Under the pieces are notes generated by a model that was not told where the DNA came from, ran no database searches, and saw nothing but the letters and a program-made list of their open reading frames with translations. DNA of 64,000 bases from an uncultured Chitinophagaceae bacterium (GTDB lineage Bacteria; Bacteroidota; Bacteroidia; Chitinophagales; Chitinophagaceae): assembly GCA_937873715.1 (NCBI GenBank), contig CALMYJ010000029.1, positions 1 to 64,000 of the forward strand, given 5' to 3'. The translations under genes were made by a program, and so were the position numbers. Shown here piece by piece: positions 1-6,923 of the stretch; the first letter of the stretch is position 1, and every line of letters starts with the position of its first letter.

Positions 1-59
1 ACCACAAATGTGTCTGCGGAGAACTGAACCGCCACTTTTGCCAAACCCGTGTTAGCAGC
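1..59 (-). repeat. partial attC-like site of the GIY-YIG cassette
   Basis: Read leftwards, the sequence after the GIY-YIG gene runs GCTGCTAAC (positions 59-51), then ACGGGTTTGGCAAAAGTGGC, and leaves the window. This matches in layout the complete element at 933-1070, where the same type of core is followed by CGGTTTTGCGTC. The core is the exact complement of the core at 933-941 on the other side of the same gene, as expected for the inverse core site of an integron cassette. Only half of the site is present, so its far core cannot be checked. Confidence 0.55.
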
Positions 60-67
60 AGATTTTC

Positions 68-868
68 TCATAGTTTGTCGGTCAGTTCTCTTATAATTTG
101 TTCTTTCAGTCGCTTCTTAATTTCTGGTGCTTCTTGCTGTAAATATTCAAGTCCAAAAAATAAGTTGCCTTGCTTTCTGTTTTGTCTTGGCTCGATACTT
201 TCAATGAGTATTGCTTCTAAAATGTCGCCTAAATTTTGAACGGTTATGTTGTCAAGTTTGATGTCGGTTAACAGTTTGCCGTTTTCATTTACTGGGTAAA
301 AGCCAAACCATGAAAATCTGTCCCAACGTCCGCCAAGTCGGTCTGTCGTATGGTTCTTTAGTCGTTGTCCAAGCGTTTGCTCGATTGCTTGTCCAACGTA
401 AATTGTTTCTCTACTGTCGTGAAGTAAGTAAATACCGATTTGGTCTTTGAAGTTTACTTCTGATGCTCCAATTTGTTGGATGCCTAATAAGTCAGGTGTC
501 GTTTTCCAATGAACAAGATTTCTGTTCCAATAAATACCAAAAGCATTGATGATTTTGTAGCGTTCCTTAATTGTCTTTTGCGTAGTAACAATTTCCGCTT
601 CCGTTTCTTCAGTCGCAAGTTGCGAACTGTTGTCAAGAAACTTTCTTAGAATATAAATTCCCTTGTCAACCTTAGCAAAAATGGAATTTTCCTTGTTCGT
701 GTTAATGTCAGTTGTCATGTTTGCACTAACAGTGTCCGAAGGTGTCGCACCTAAAGATTTCCTGTAACCCCTTTCGGCAATTAGTTCGGCAATGTCCGTA
801 TAGTGAAGTGCTTTTTTCTCGTCTTCAAAAACTTTTACGATTGCTTCTTTCCATTTTAGTTCTGCCAT
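68..868 (-). CDS. HARE-HTH / GIY-YIG nuclease, cassette gene
   Basis: A 266-residue protein with two recognisable parts. Residues 1-80 look like a HARE-type winged helix (start MAELKWKEAI, later IFAKVDKGIYIL), a domain found fused to restriction enzymes and chromatin proteins and proposed to read DNA modification. Residues about 140-236 form a GIY-YIG nuclease domain: GIY at 145-147, YVG at 157-159, arginine in LGQRLKNH (R169), glutamate in ILEAILIE (E218) and the terminal asparagine in RQNRKQGN. All expected catalytic residues are present, so it is probably active. It is the only gene of an integron-like cassette with matching inverted core sites on both sides. Its leftward strand is rich in GACA and GAC codons, unlike the core genes here, which points to transfer. 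A role in restriction of modified DNA is inference. Confidence 0.8.
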   Translation of the reverse strand: MAELKWKEAIVKVFEDEKKALHYTDIAELIAERGYRKSLGATPSDTVSANMTTDINTNKENSIFAKVDKGIYILRKFLDNSSQLATEETEAEIVTTQKTIKERYKIINAFGIYWNRNLVHWKTTPDLLGIQQIGASEVNFKDQIGIYLLHDSRETIYVGQAIEQTLGQRLKNHTTDRLGGRWDRFSWFGFYPVNENGKLLTDIKLDNITVQNLGDILEAILIESIEPRQNRKQGNLFFGLEYLQQEAPEIKKRLKEQIIRELTDKL

Positions 869-932
869 AGATTTTTATTTTTTTCTGTCGATTGTCCTAT
901 TGTCTGTCGTTTTAAGGTGTCGGTCTAAATTT

Positions 933-1070
933 GCTGCTAACGTTTTTCGGCTTTGCGTTCGGGCGGGCTTATTAGCACTACACTCGAAACGGAGAACCGC
1001 ACTTCAATTATACACAAAATTGTCAATAGAAGCACGTCCCCCCGCCTGACGCAAAACCGATGTTGGCGGC
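933..1070 (-). repeat. attC-like recombination site between two cassettes
   Basis: A 138-bp imperfect palindrome. The outer cores are GCTGCTAAC (933-941) and GTTGGCGGC (1062-1070). The inner arms CGGCTTTGCGTTCGGGCGGG (948-967) and CCCGCCTGACGCAAAACCG (1041-1059) pair with few mismatches around a loop of about 73 bases. Each core is the exact reverse complement of the core on the far side of its own neighbouring gene: GTTAGCAGC at 51-59 for the GIY-YIG gene, GCCGCCAAC at 1941-1949 for the HNH gene. That is the known behaviour of integron attC sites, where the 5' end of a cassette is complementary to its own inverse core site. The cores keep AAC and GTT but do not fit the classical RYYYAAC/GTTRRRY consensus. 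Confidence 0.7.
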
Positions 1071-1088
1071 TGTGGTGCTGTCTGTCCG

Positions 1089-1880
1089 TCAAGTAGCAGC
1101 TTTTACATTGCTCCAATTCTCACCGGTTTTTATTCGATGTATTTGCATGTCCGACACTTTAAAAATCTTTGCGAGTGTCTTTAGTTTCGCTCCTTGATTA
1201 AGTTTTTTCTTTATCAGCATCACTTTGGTTGATGTCAGTTTGCAAACTTTTGTCCCTTCATAGCGTTTGCCCAATCTCTCTTTTTTTGCTTCAATTACGT
1301 GCGGACTTGTCTTTTGATGTGCTGCGTTTTCCTCTCTTGTCATCCATTTAAGATTGTCGGCACGGTTGTCAAGTTTGTTGTGGTTTAGATGTGCAACAAG
1401 ATTATGTTTCTCTGTCGGCTTGTCAAGAAAATACTCTGCAACCATACGGTGAATTAGTCCACCGTGATTTATTGTCCGTTTAAGCTCGATTGCTTTAAAT
1501 TCTTTCTGATATTTTTTCTTCATCCCGTCCAGCAACTCCGTCAACACTTTGATTTTTTTCTCATAGTCGTAATAGGATTTGTCCTTAACTCGCTTGGCTT
1601 TGTTTCTTGTCCGAAGTTTACCAATCTGTCGCACAAGCGTTGCGATTTGCTCTCTCAAAAAGTCAATACGTTTTTGGTCTTTCGGGTCTCGTTCTTTAAA
1701 GAATTTTAGTCGGACGATGCGGTAGCCGTTAACCATTGCACCTTTTAAAATTGTCTCACCATTTTGTGGCGTTATGCTTCTTACTCGTCCAAAGTTTGAA
1801 ATCTCAATTTTGACTTCGTTTGTAAAGTCAAAGTCGAACTTCACTTCTTTCCAAATTTCTCCGATAAACTGTCTGTTCAT
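1089..1880 (-). CDS. NUMOD4/HNH endonuclease, cassette gene
   Basis: A 263-residue protein built like a homing-type HNH endonuclease. The N-terminus (GEIWKEVKF, then ISNFGRVRS) is a NUMOD4 motif. A charged helical, probably coiled-coil insert spans about 65-135. The HNH core follows (HRMVAEYFL, VAHLNHNKLDNRADNLKW, then EENAAHQ), with the paired His-Asn-His and DNR..NLKW signature. The C-terminus (LKTLAKIFKVSDMQIHRIKT) looks like a small helix-turn-helix of the NUMOD type. It is the integrase-proximal cassette gene and is oriented like its neighbour. Codon use is GAC- and ACA-rich like the GIY-YIG gene and unlike the core genes. Nuclease activity is likely from the motifs; its target is unknown. 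Confidence 0.8.
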   Translation of the reverse strand: MNRQFIGEIWKEVKFDFDFTNEVKIEISNFGRVRSITPQNGETILKGAMVNGYRIVRLKFFKERDPKDQKRIDFLREQIATLVRQIGKLRTRNKAKRVKDKSYYDYEKKIKVLTELLDGMKKKYQKEFKAIELKRTINHGGLIHRMVAEYFLDKPTEKHNLVAHLNHNKLDNRADNLKWMTREENAAHQKTSPHVIEAKKERLGKRYEGTKVCKLTSTKVMLIKKKLNQGAKLKTLAKIFKVSDMQIHRIKTGENWSNVKAAT

Positions 1881-2273
1881 ATTAAAAGTCTCTCTGTTTT
1901 TGTCGCCCTAAATGTAATGCGGAACTGTCGAAATACCATTGCCGCCAACGTGTTTATTTACGCTAAAGTACGCTACAATTTAACTCCGGCTATTTTTAAA
2001 AACTGCTGATTATCACTTATATCTCAACATTATAACCTAAAACCTGCAGTAGCGGCAATACAACTCCCTTTTTCTCTCCACAGCCAACAGCATACATCTA
2101 AATACGCTGAATCTATAAACGAATTAATTGCAGACTGCACAATGCTTCGCTGCCGTCAGTTACACGAATAACTGCTGGAATGGTATTTTAAAAGGAGGTT
2201 TCAAAATACATAATTTTTAATATTTGAAAATAAATTAATGCATATTTTTTTCAAAAAATAATATTGCAGCAGT
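1881..2273. other. integrase-cassette junction, candidate attI
   Basis: A 393-bp stretch between the recombinase stop and the first cassette gene, with no gene seen. It holds the outer core GCCGCCAAC (1941-1949) of the HNH cassette, which joins to TGTTTATTTACGCTAAAGTA on the integrase side. This is where an attI-like insertion site would lie. The rest is AT-rich. No convincing leftward promoter box could be fixed, so cassette expression from here is inference. Confidence 0.45.
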
Positions 2274-3455
2274 CTATAACCTGAGGTCGTCGAGTGGACT
2301 AACAATTTTCAACAGATCTTTATTGCTGGTGTGCAGGTAGCGGAGGGTTGTTTTGAGGTCGTTGTGGCCCAGTAGTTTTTGTATCATGGTAATGTCGGTT
2401 CCACGTTCTATTAAATGGGTGGCAAAGCTGTGGCGCAGGGTGTGGATGCTGCCGGTTTTATACACCCGGGCTTTTCTTTTTGCGGCCTGCATTACTAATT
2501 GCAGGCTGCGTGGGCTGTAAGGGCTGCCCTTGGTATCTCCTTCAAATAAATACCCGTTTTTATCGGGCTTATACTGCCGGGCATATTCCCTCAACATTAC
2601 CAACAGGATAGGGCTAAGGGTTACCACCCGGTCTTTTTTCCCTTTGGCCTGCTGTATAAACAGCGTCATACGGCTGCTATCTACATTTTGTGTTTTTATG
2701 GATACCACTTCGCTGATACGCATACCGGCACTATAGGCCAGCATGAGCATGGTTTTGTGTTTTACATTGTCAACGCTTTTTATAATAGCGGCTATTTCTT
2801 CCTGGCTGAATACTTTGGGTAACTGCTGCCGCTTTTTTGGCCGGGGCAACTCTACAAAAAAACGCTCTTTGTTCAGCACCTGTTCATAATAAAATTTTAA
2901 CGCATTAAGCCTGCTGTGTGCAGTGTTTTCAGATATCTTTTCGGTTTCCATAGCAAATAACATGTACCGCTTTAAATGCTCAGCAGTAAGTTGCTGTACC
3001 GGTAAATCCCTTAGCTTTTGCAATAACTGGCAAAACTCGTTTCGATACGTACGGATGGTGGAACTGCTGTATGCTTTTAATTTGAGGTAGCGTACAAATT
3101 TGTCTAACTCAGCCAGGTTATTGGTGCTTATCCTGTACACCTGCACAGGCAGGGCTTTGTTAGGAGCGGCTACACTGTTTTGTGCTGCAATTTCGGGGGC
3201 AGAAAGCCGGTGTAGCTGTTTGCGCTGCAGGTAATCTTTTAAGGCAGCAGTATCCAAATCGTGTTCAACAAGTATTGTTTTTAATTGCTGGTAATAAGCC
3301 CGCTGCATGGGCAGGTACCAGCACTTGTGGGTGCGGCTCCAGCGGACTTTTTCTATTTGCTTTACCAATACATTCAGTTGCCTGTTGTGGTTAAAATGTA
3401 TGCCGATATACTCGGCGCCACGATGAAATAAGGGAGATAGTGTAATTGTTTCCAT
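2274..3455 (-). CDS. tyrosine recombinase, integron-integrase-like by context
   Basis: A 393-residue tyrosine recombinase. Residues 1-85 form an N-terminal module containing VRWSRTHKCWYLPM; a SAM-like core-binding domain spans about 110-200 and the catalytic domain 210-393. Catalytic residues seen are R246 (AGMRISEV), a lysine in KGKKDR, H338 and R341 (HTLRHSFATHL), H364 (LLGHNDLKTT) and Y373 (LRYLH). The spacing between the two arginines is 95 residues, as in XerC/XerD; IntI integrases have about 35 more because of an extra domain. By sequence it is therefore Xer-like, but it sits next to two cassettes with attC-like sites, so a role in cassette recombination is plausible. Its 3' end faces the cassettes, the reverse of the classical integron layout. 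A divergent XRE regulator lies upstream. Confidence 0.85.
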   Translation of the reverse strand: METITLSPLFHRGAEYIGIHFNHNRQLNVLVKQIEKVRWSRTHKCWYLPMQRAYYQQLKTILVEHDLDTAALKDYLQRKQLHRLSAPEIAAQNSVAAPNKALPVQVYRISTNNLAELDKFVRYLKLKAYSSSTIRTYRNEFCQLLQKLRDLPVQQLTAEHLKRYMLFAMETEKISENTAHSRLNALKFYYEQVLNKERFFVELPRPKKRQQLPKVFSQEEIAAIIKSVDNVKHKTMLMLAYSAGMRISEVVSIKTQNVDSSRMTLFIQQAKGKKDRVVTLSPILLVMLREYARQYKPDKNGYLFEGDTKGSPYSPRSLQLVMQAAKRKARVYKTGSIHTLRHSFATHLIERGTDITMIQKLLGHNDLKTTLRYLHTSNKDLLKIVSPLDDLRL

Positions 3456-3671
3456 ACTGTAAATCTTTTACCGGTTCCTGATTTTATTCGCTTTTGCTGG
3501 TATGAATGGCTTTGCATCCTTAGGCTAATAACTGTTTATGTCAAATTGTGGCATACCATTTTAAAATGTATATTTATGGAATGATTGATTATTTTCTGCA
3601 AATTTTACCAAATTATAACCATAAAATCAATTTATTTGGTATTTATATTTTTTTAGTTAAACCTGACAGCA

Positions 3672-4055
3672 ATGAACATATTTGCCAAAAACCTAAAGTG
3701 GCTTAGAAAAAAAAGCGGCATGAACCAGTTGGAAATGGCTACTGAACTGGGTTTTACCCAAACGAGGTGGAGTGGTTATGAAACCGGCAGCTCCAAACCT
3801 AATTTTGACCAGTTGATGGAGATTATCAAATATTTTGGTGTTTCGGCTACCGAGCTTTTGGAGAAAGACCTGGAAGCTGATCAAAAAAACAACAGTCCTG
3901 CTGCAGATACCGGCACTCCTAATTTATTGGCGGAACAGGAACATCCATATATCACGGCAGCTATGGATAAAGATGGTGTCACCAAAAGGTTGATGGCTGT
4001 AGAAATTCAACTGCAGCAAATTTGGAGTGCTTTGGCAGAATTGAAAGCCAAATAA
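3672..4055 (+). CDS. XRE-family transcriptional regulator
   Basis: A 127-residue protein with an N-terminal helix-turn-helix of the XRE/Cro type: FAKNLKWLRKKSGMNQLEMA, then FTQTRWSGYETG and LMEIIKYFGVSATELLEKDL. A linker of about 30 polar residues follows, then a C-terminal helix (VEIQLQQIWSALAELKAK) that may dimerise. It is divergent from the recombinase, with 216 AT-rich bases between them, so it could control the recombinase, itself, or both. No binding site was identified. It could also be an unrelated chromosomal regulator. Confidence 0.75.
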   Translation: MNIFAKNLKWLRKKSGMNQLEMATELGFTQTRWSGYETGSSKPNFDQLMEIIKYFGVSATELLEKDLEADQKNNSPAADTGTPNLLAEQEHPYITAAMDKDGVTKRLMAVEIQLQQIWSALAELKAK

Positions 4056-4180
4056 ACTTAGCGTTGCTTTTAATGCAACCTGCTTCCCGAATGAATACTT
4101 GCTTCCCAGTAAAGTTCACGGCCCGGCACATTCTACATAAGAAACATTGTTAGCAAATAAGCCGCACATTCATGCTGCTG

Positions 4181-5818
4181 CTACCTGATTACTTCCGGTA
4201 TTACCTGCCCCACACAGCCATTGGGCATTTGCACCTGCAGCATGGCGGCGAGGGTGGGGGCTATGTCTGTCATATAAGTTTCCCGGTACAGCTTGCCAGT
4301 TTTTACCTTCCAGCCAAACCATAACAGGGGGATATGGGCATCGTAGGGGTTCCATACACCATGAGTGGTACCGGTGCCCCAGCCATCAAAATAACCGGGC
4401 TTGTACAAAAATTGTATATCACCGCTGCGGTGGGGGTTGTACCCGTTTATGATCCTTGTTTTGATGGGCTCGGGCAAATTGGCTTCGGCTAACTCATCCA
4501 GTTCAACCGCATCGGCAATGATGCTGTCCATGCTTTTCAGCTCTTTAATAATATACTTAACTATGTCTTCTCTTTTTTCGCTGGCAGCGTCAGAGAGGTA
4601 CACCTGGTAGTTGATTACTTTGGCTACGGCTTTTGTAATGGCCATTTTTTCTTCAATCTTGCGGTTTAGCATTTTCTCGATTTCGGCATCATCTTTTTCG
4701 CCGGCAGGTATATGGTGTTGCTTCAAAAATTTTGGTGCATGTGCTGCACCATGGTCGGCGGTTACAAACAGCAGGTAATTGCCTTTGCCAATTTTTGTAT
4801 CGAGGTATTGTAAAAATGCGGCCACATCTTTATCCAATCTTAAAAAGGCATCTTGTGCTTCGATGGAATTAGGGCCAAAGGCATGACCAATATAGTCGGT
4901 AGAGGATATGCTTACAGCCAGGAAATCAGTTGCCGTATTATTGCCCAGTGCCTCGTTTTCGATGGCTGCTTTGGCAAAGTCGAGGGTAAAGCTGCTGGCA
5001 AATGGTGTAGTTTTAAAAGCTTCGTATTTGTTTTTGGCAGCAATCTCTTTTAGTTTGTGTGGAAACACCACGCTGGTATCTCCTTTAATGGTGCCTTCAA
5101 ACACCTGGTAATCGGCTGTGCTTTGTGTGTATGCGGCTATGGGTAATAGTGTATTCCATTCGCCATTCATATAGGTGTCGGGTATTTTTTTATCATTAAA
5201 AATATTTACCCAGCCCGGCAGGCTTTGCATGTATTGGGTACTGCTGATCCATTTACCGTTTTTATCATCGTACCAGTAAGCGGCATTAGCACTATGCCCT
5301 GCCGGTAGTATGGCACCCCTGTCTTTTAAAGCTATGCCTATCACTTTACTTTTAAAATTGGTGGCCAGCCGCAATTCGTCGGTAATGGTGGTAGTCCACA
5401 TATTGGCTGTACTCATTTTACCCTGGTTATTGCTGGTGCCCACAGATAAGGCGGTATCATCGTCGGTACAATAGGTAACCCTGCCGGTTTTACGGTTGTA
5501 CCAGTGGTTGCCCACAATGCCATGTATGGCAGGTACGCTGCCAGTATAAATGCAGCTATGGCCGGGTGCTGTATAGGTAGGGGTATAGGGTATCATGGTA
5601 TTTTCGCAGGCAAAACCTTCACGGAGCAGGCGCTTAAAGCCGTTATCAGAATACTGGCTATTGTAGCGGTACAAATAATCCCAGCGCATCTGATCAACCA
5701 CCAGGCCTATTACCAGCTTTGGCTTTGCCGGTGGTGCTGCCGGTTGTTTTTTTTGGGCGACCACATGCACTACAAATAAGACCGTAAAAAGTGCTGCTGC
5801 CATTATCTTTTTCATCAT
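4181..5818 (-). CDS. pafA: PafA-like alkaline phosphatase, secreted
   Basis: A 545-residue protein of the alkaline phosphatase superfamily. The start was set at MMKKIMAAALF, which gives a clean signal peptide ending at VVAQ; a longer upstream frame lacks one. Motifs: LVVDQMRWDYLYRY (first metal-binding Asp), MIPYTPTYTAPGHS with a threonine nucleophile as in PafA (others use Ser), SSTDYIGHAFGP (Asp and His ligands), FVTADHGAAH (Asp-His) and GTTHGVWNPYDAHIPLLWFG (last His). Such enzymes hydrolyse phosphate monoesters in the periplasm. A -7 box TATATTTG lies just upstream on the minus strand (5834-5841). No pho-box was identified. Substrate preference cannot be read from sequence. Confidence 0.85.
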   Translation of the reverse strand: MMKKIMAAALFTVLFVVHVVAQKKQPAAPPAKPKLVIGLVVDQMRWDYLYRYNSQYSDNGFKRLLREGFACENTMIPYTPTYTAPGHSCIYTGSVPAIHGIVGNHWYNRKTGRVTYCTDDDTALSVGTSNNQGKMSTANMWTTTITDELRLATNFKSKVIGIALKDRGAILPAGHSANAAYWYDDKNGKWISSTQYMQSLPGWVNIFNDKKIPDTYMNGEWNTLLPIAAYTQSTADYQVFEGTIKGDTSVVFPHKLKEIAAKNKYEAFKTTPFASSFTLDFAKAAIENEALGNNTATDFLAVSISSTDYIGHAFGPNSIEAQDAFLRLDKDVAAFLQYLDTKIGKGNYLLFVTADHGAAHAPKFLKQHHIPAGEKDDAEIEKMLNRKIEEKMAITKAVAKVINYQVYLSDAASEKREDIVKYIIKELKSMDSIIADAVELDELAEANLPEPIKTRIINGYNPHRSGDIQFLYKPGYFDGWGTGTTHGVWNPYDAHIPLLWFGWKVKTGKLYRETYMTDIAPTLAAMLQVQMPNGCVGQVIPEVIR

Positions 5819-5970
5819 GGTAAAGTGTTTGTGCAAATATAACTGCTGTGTTGTGCAATTAATATGTTGTGTGTTACCTTTTCGGACACAACCTAAATTT
5901 AATAAGCAGGTAGATTGTATTTGCGACTTGTTCCATTTTAAGTTAACTTTGGTTCGACACTTTAATTTGT

Positions 5971-6309
5971 ATGGAACAGATAAGAGAATTAATATTTTAC
6001 CGGCATTACTTTCACGAATTTTTCGACATACAAACTGAAAAAGTAAAAGAGAAGATTGATTATGTGCTTTTTGTATTAACACATGCAGACCGTGTTCCAG
6101 AGAAATTTCTGAAGCACATAGAAGGACAAAAAGGGCTTTACGAAATAAGGATTGAGCTTGGTAACAATATCTTTCGAATTTTCTGTTGTTTTGATAAAGA
6201 GAAAATTGTTGTGCTTTTCAACGCCTTTCAAAAAAAGACTCAGAAAACACCAAAAAGAGAAATTGAATTAGCTGTCAAACTAATGAAAGCATACTTTGAC
6301 AATAAATAA
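5971..6309 (+). CDS. HigB/RelE-like toxin
   Basis: A 112-residue protein resembling the phage-derived Gp49-like/HigB branch of the RelE toxin superfamily: start MEQIRELIFYRHYF, then KGLYEIRIELGNNIFRIFCC, then NAFQKKTQKTPKREIELA. These match the beta-strand core and the conserved FxKKTQKTP segment of HigB-type mRNA interferases. The gene is followed after only 7 bases by an XRE antitoxin, and toxin-first order is typical for higBA. Toxin activity is inferred from family and context. Confidence 0.8.
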   Translation: MEQIRELIFYRHYFHEFFDIQTEKVKEKIDYVLFVLTHADRVPEKFLKHIEGQKGLYEIRIELGNNIFRIFCCFDKEKIVVLFNAFQKKTQKTPKREIELAVKLMKAYFDNK

Positions 6310-6316
6310 GATCATT

Positions 6317-6619
6317 ATGGCAAGCAAGAAAAAAAATACAACATCGTTTGACGAGCATCTAACTAAACGTTACGGCAAACGTGGCACTGCAAAAAGAACC
6401 GAGTTTGAAATTAAAGCAAAGGCGTTTCTTATTGGAGAAGTAATTAAAGATGAAAGACGTATTGCAAATTTGACACAGGAGCAATTAGCAGAGAAAATAG
6501 GTGCTAAAAAGAGTTTTATTTCAAGAATTGAAAACGGCAAAACCGATATACAGCTTTCAACACTTTATCGTCTTCTTGAACTTGGGTTAGGAAAAACAGT
6601 TGAATTAACAGTACGCTGA
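6317..6619 (+). CDS. XRE-family antitoxin of the HigA type
   Basis: A 100-residue protein with a C-terminal XRE helix-turn-helix: RIANLTQEQLAEKIGAKKSF, ISRIENGKTDIQLSTLYRL. The start was set at ATG 6317 (MASKKKNTT); a TTG at 6296 would overlap the toxin gene and is less likely. The N-terminal 40 residues are basic and may wrap the toxin. It would neutralise the preceding toxin and repress the shared promoter. The operator was not identified. Confidence 0.8.
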   Translation: MASKKKNTTSFDEHLTKRYGKRGTAKRTEFEIKAKAFLIGEVIKDERRIANLTQEQLAEKIGAKKSFISRIENGKTDIQLSTLYRLLELGLGKTVELTVR

Positions 6620-6832
6620 AATTAAGGCAGCATACACAAAAAGTATTTGCAAAAACAGAGCTTGACATTTTCAAATCAGTTAATTGCAGTTATTGCCAGC
6701 GCCTGGTAGCTGTTTTTAATTTTTCAGCTATTGTTCATAAACTCAACAACATATATGCTTATGAGTATTTGAACCGGTCAGGTGGAAATTCAATATCCTG
6801 CCTGCACAAATACCCGAACGATGATTATGGCA

Positions 6833-6865
6833 TTGTTAACTGTATGACTGAATGGCTTACTTTTG
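6833..6865 (+). promoter_or_regulatory. Bacteroidota-type promoter of the gene at 6924
   Basis: TTG at 6833-6835 and TACTTTTG at 6858-6865 with a 22-base spacer fit the Bacteroidota sigma-A pattern TTG-N17-23-TAnnTTTG. The -7 box lies 58 bases before the start codon. Most of the remaining stretch 6620-6857 shows no gene or repeat. Confidence 0.5.
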
Positions 6866-6923
6866 CGGCCAGCAATGTTTTATTTGTTTTACAACTAACA
6901 ACAACTAAACGATTTCACCTTTT

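Noticed and set aside
2274..3455. Classical IntI integron integrase
   Set aside because: The spacing between catalytic arginines is too short for the IntI-specific insert; context, not sequence, supports an integron-like role.
2274..4055. Prophage or ICE remnant from the integrase plus XRE regulator
   Set aside because: No phage structural, replication or conjugation gene is present and no att repeat of a tRNA type was seen; the neighbouring cassettes explain the recombinase better.
5819..6082. Extension of the PafA-like gene to a start at 6082
   Set aside because: It would bury the signal peptide and overlap the toxin gene region; ATG 5818 gives a normal signal peptide.
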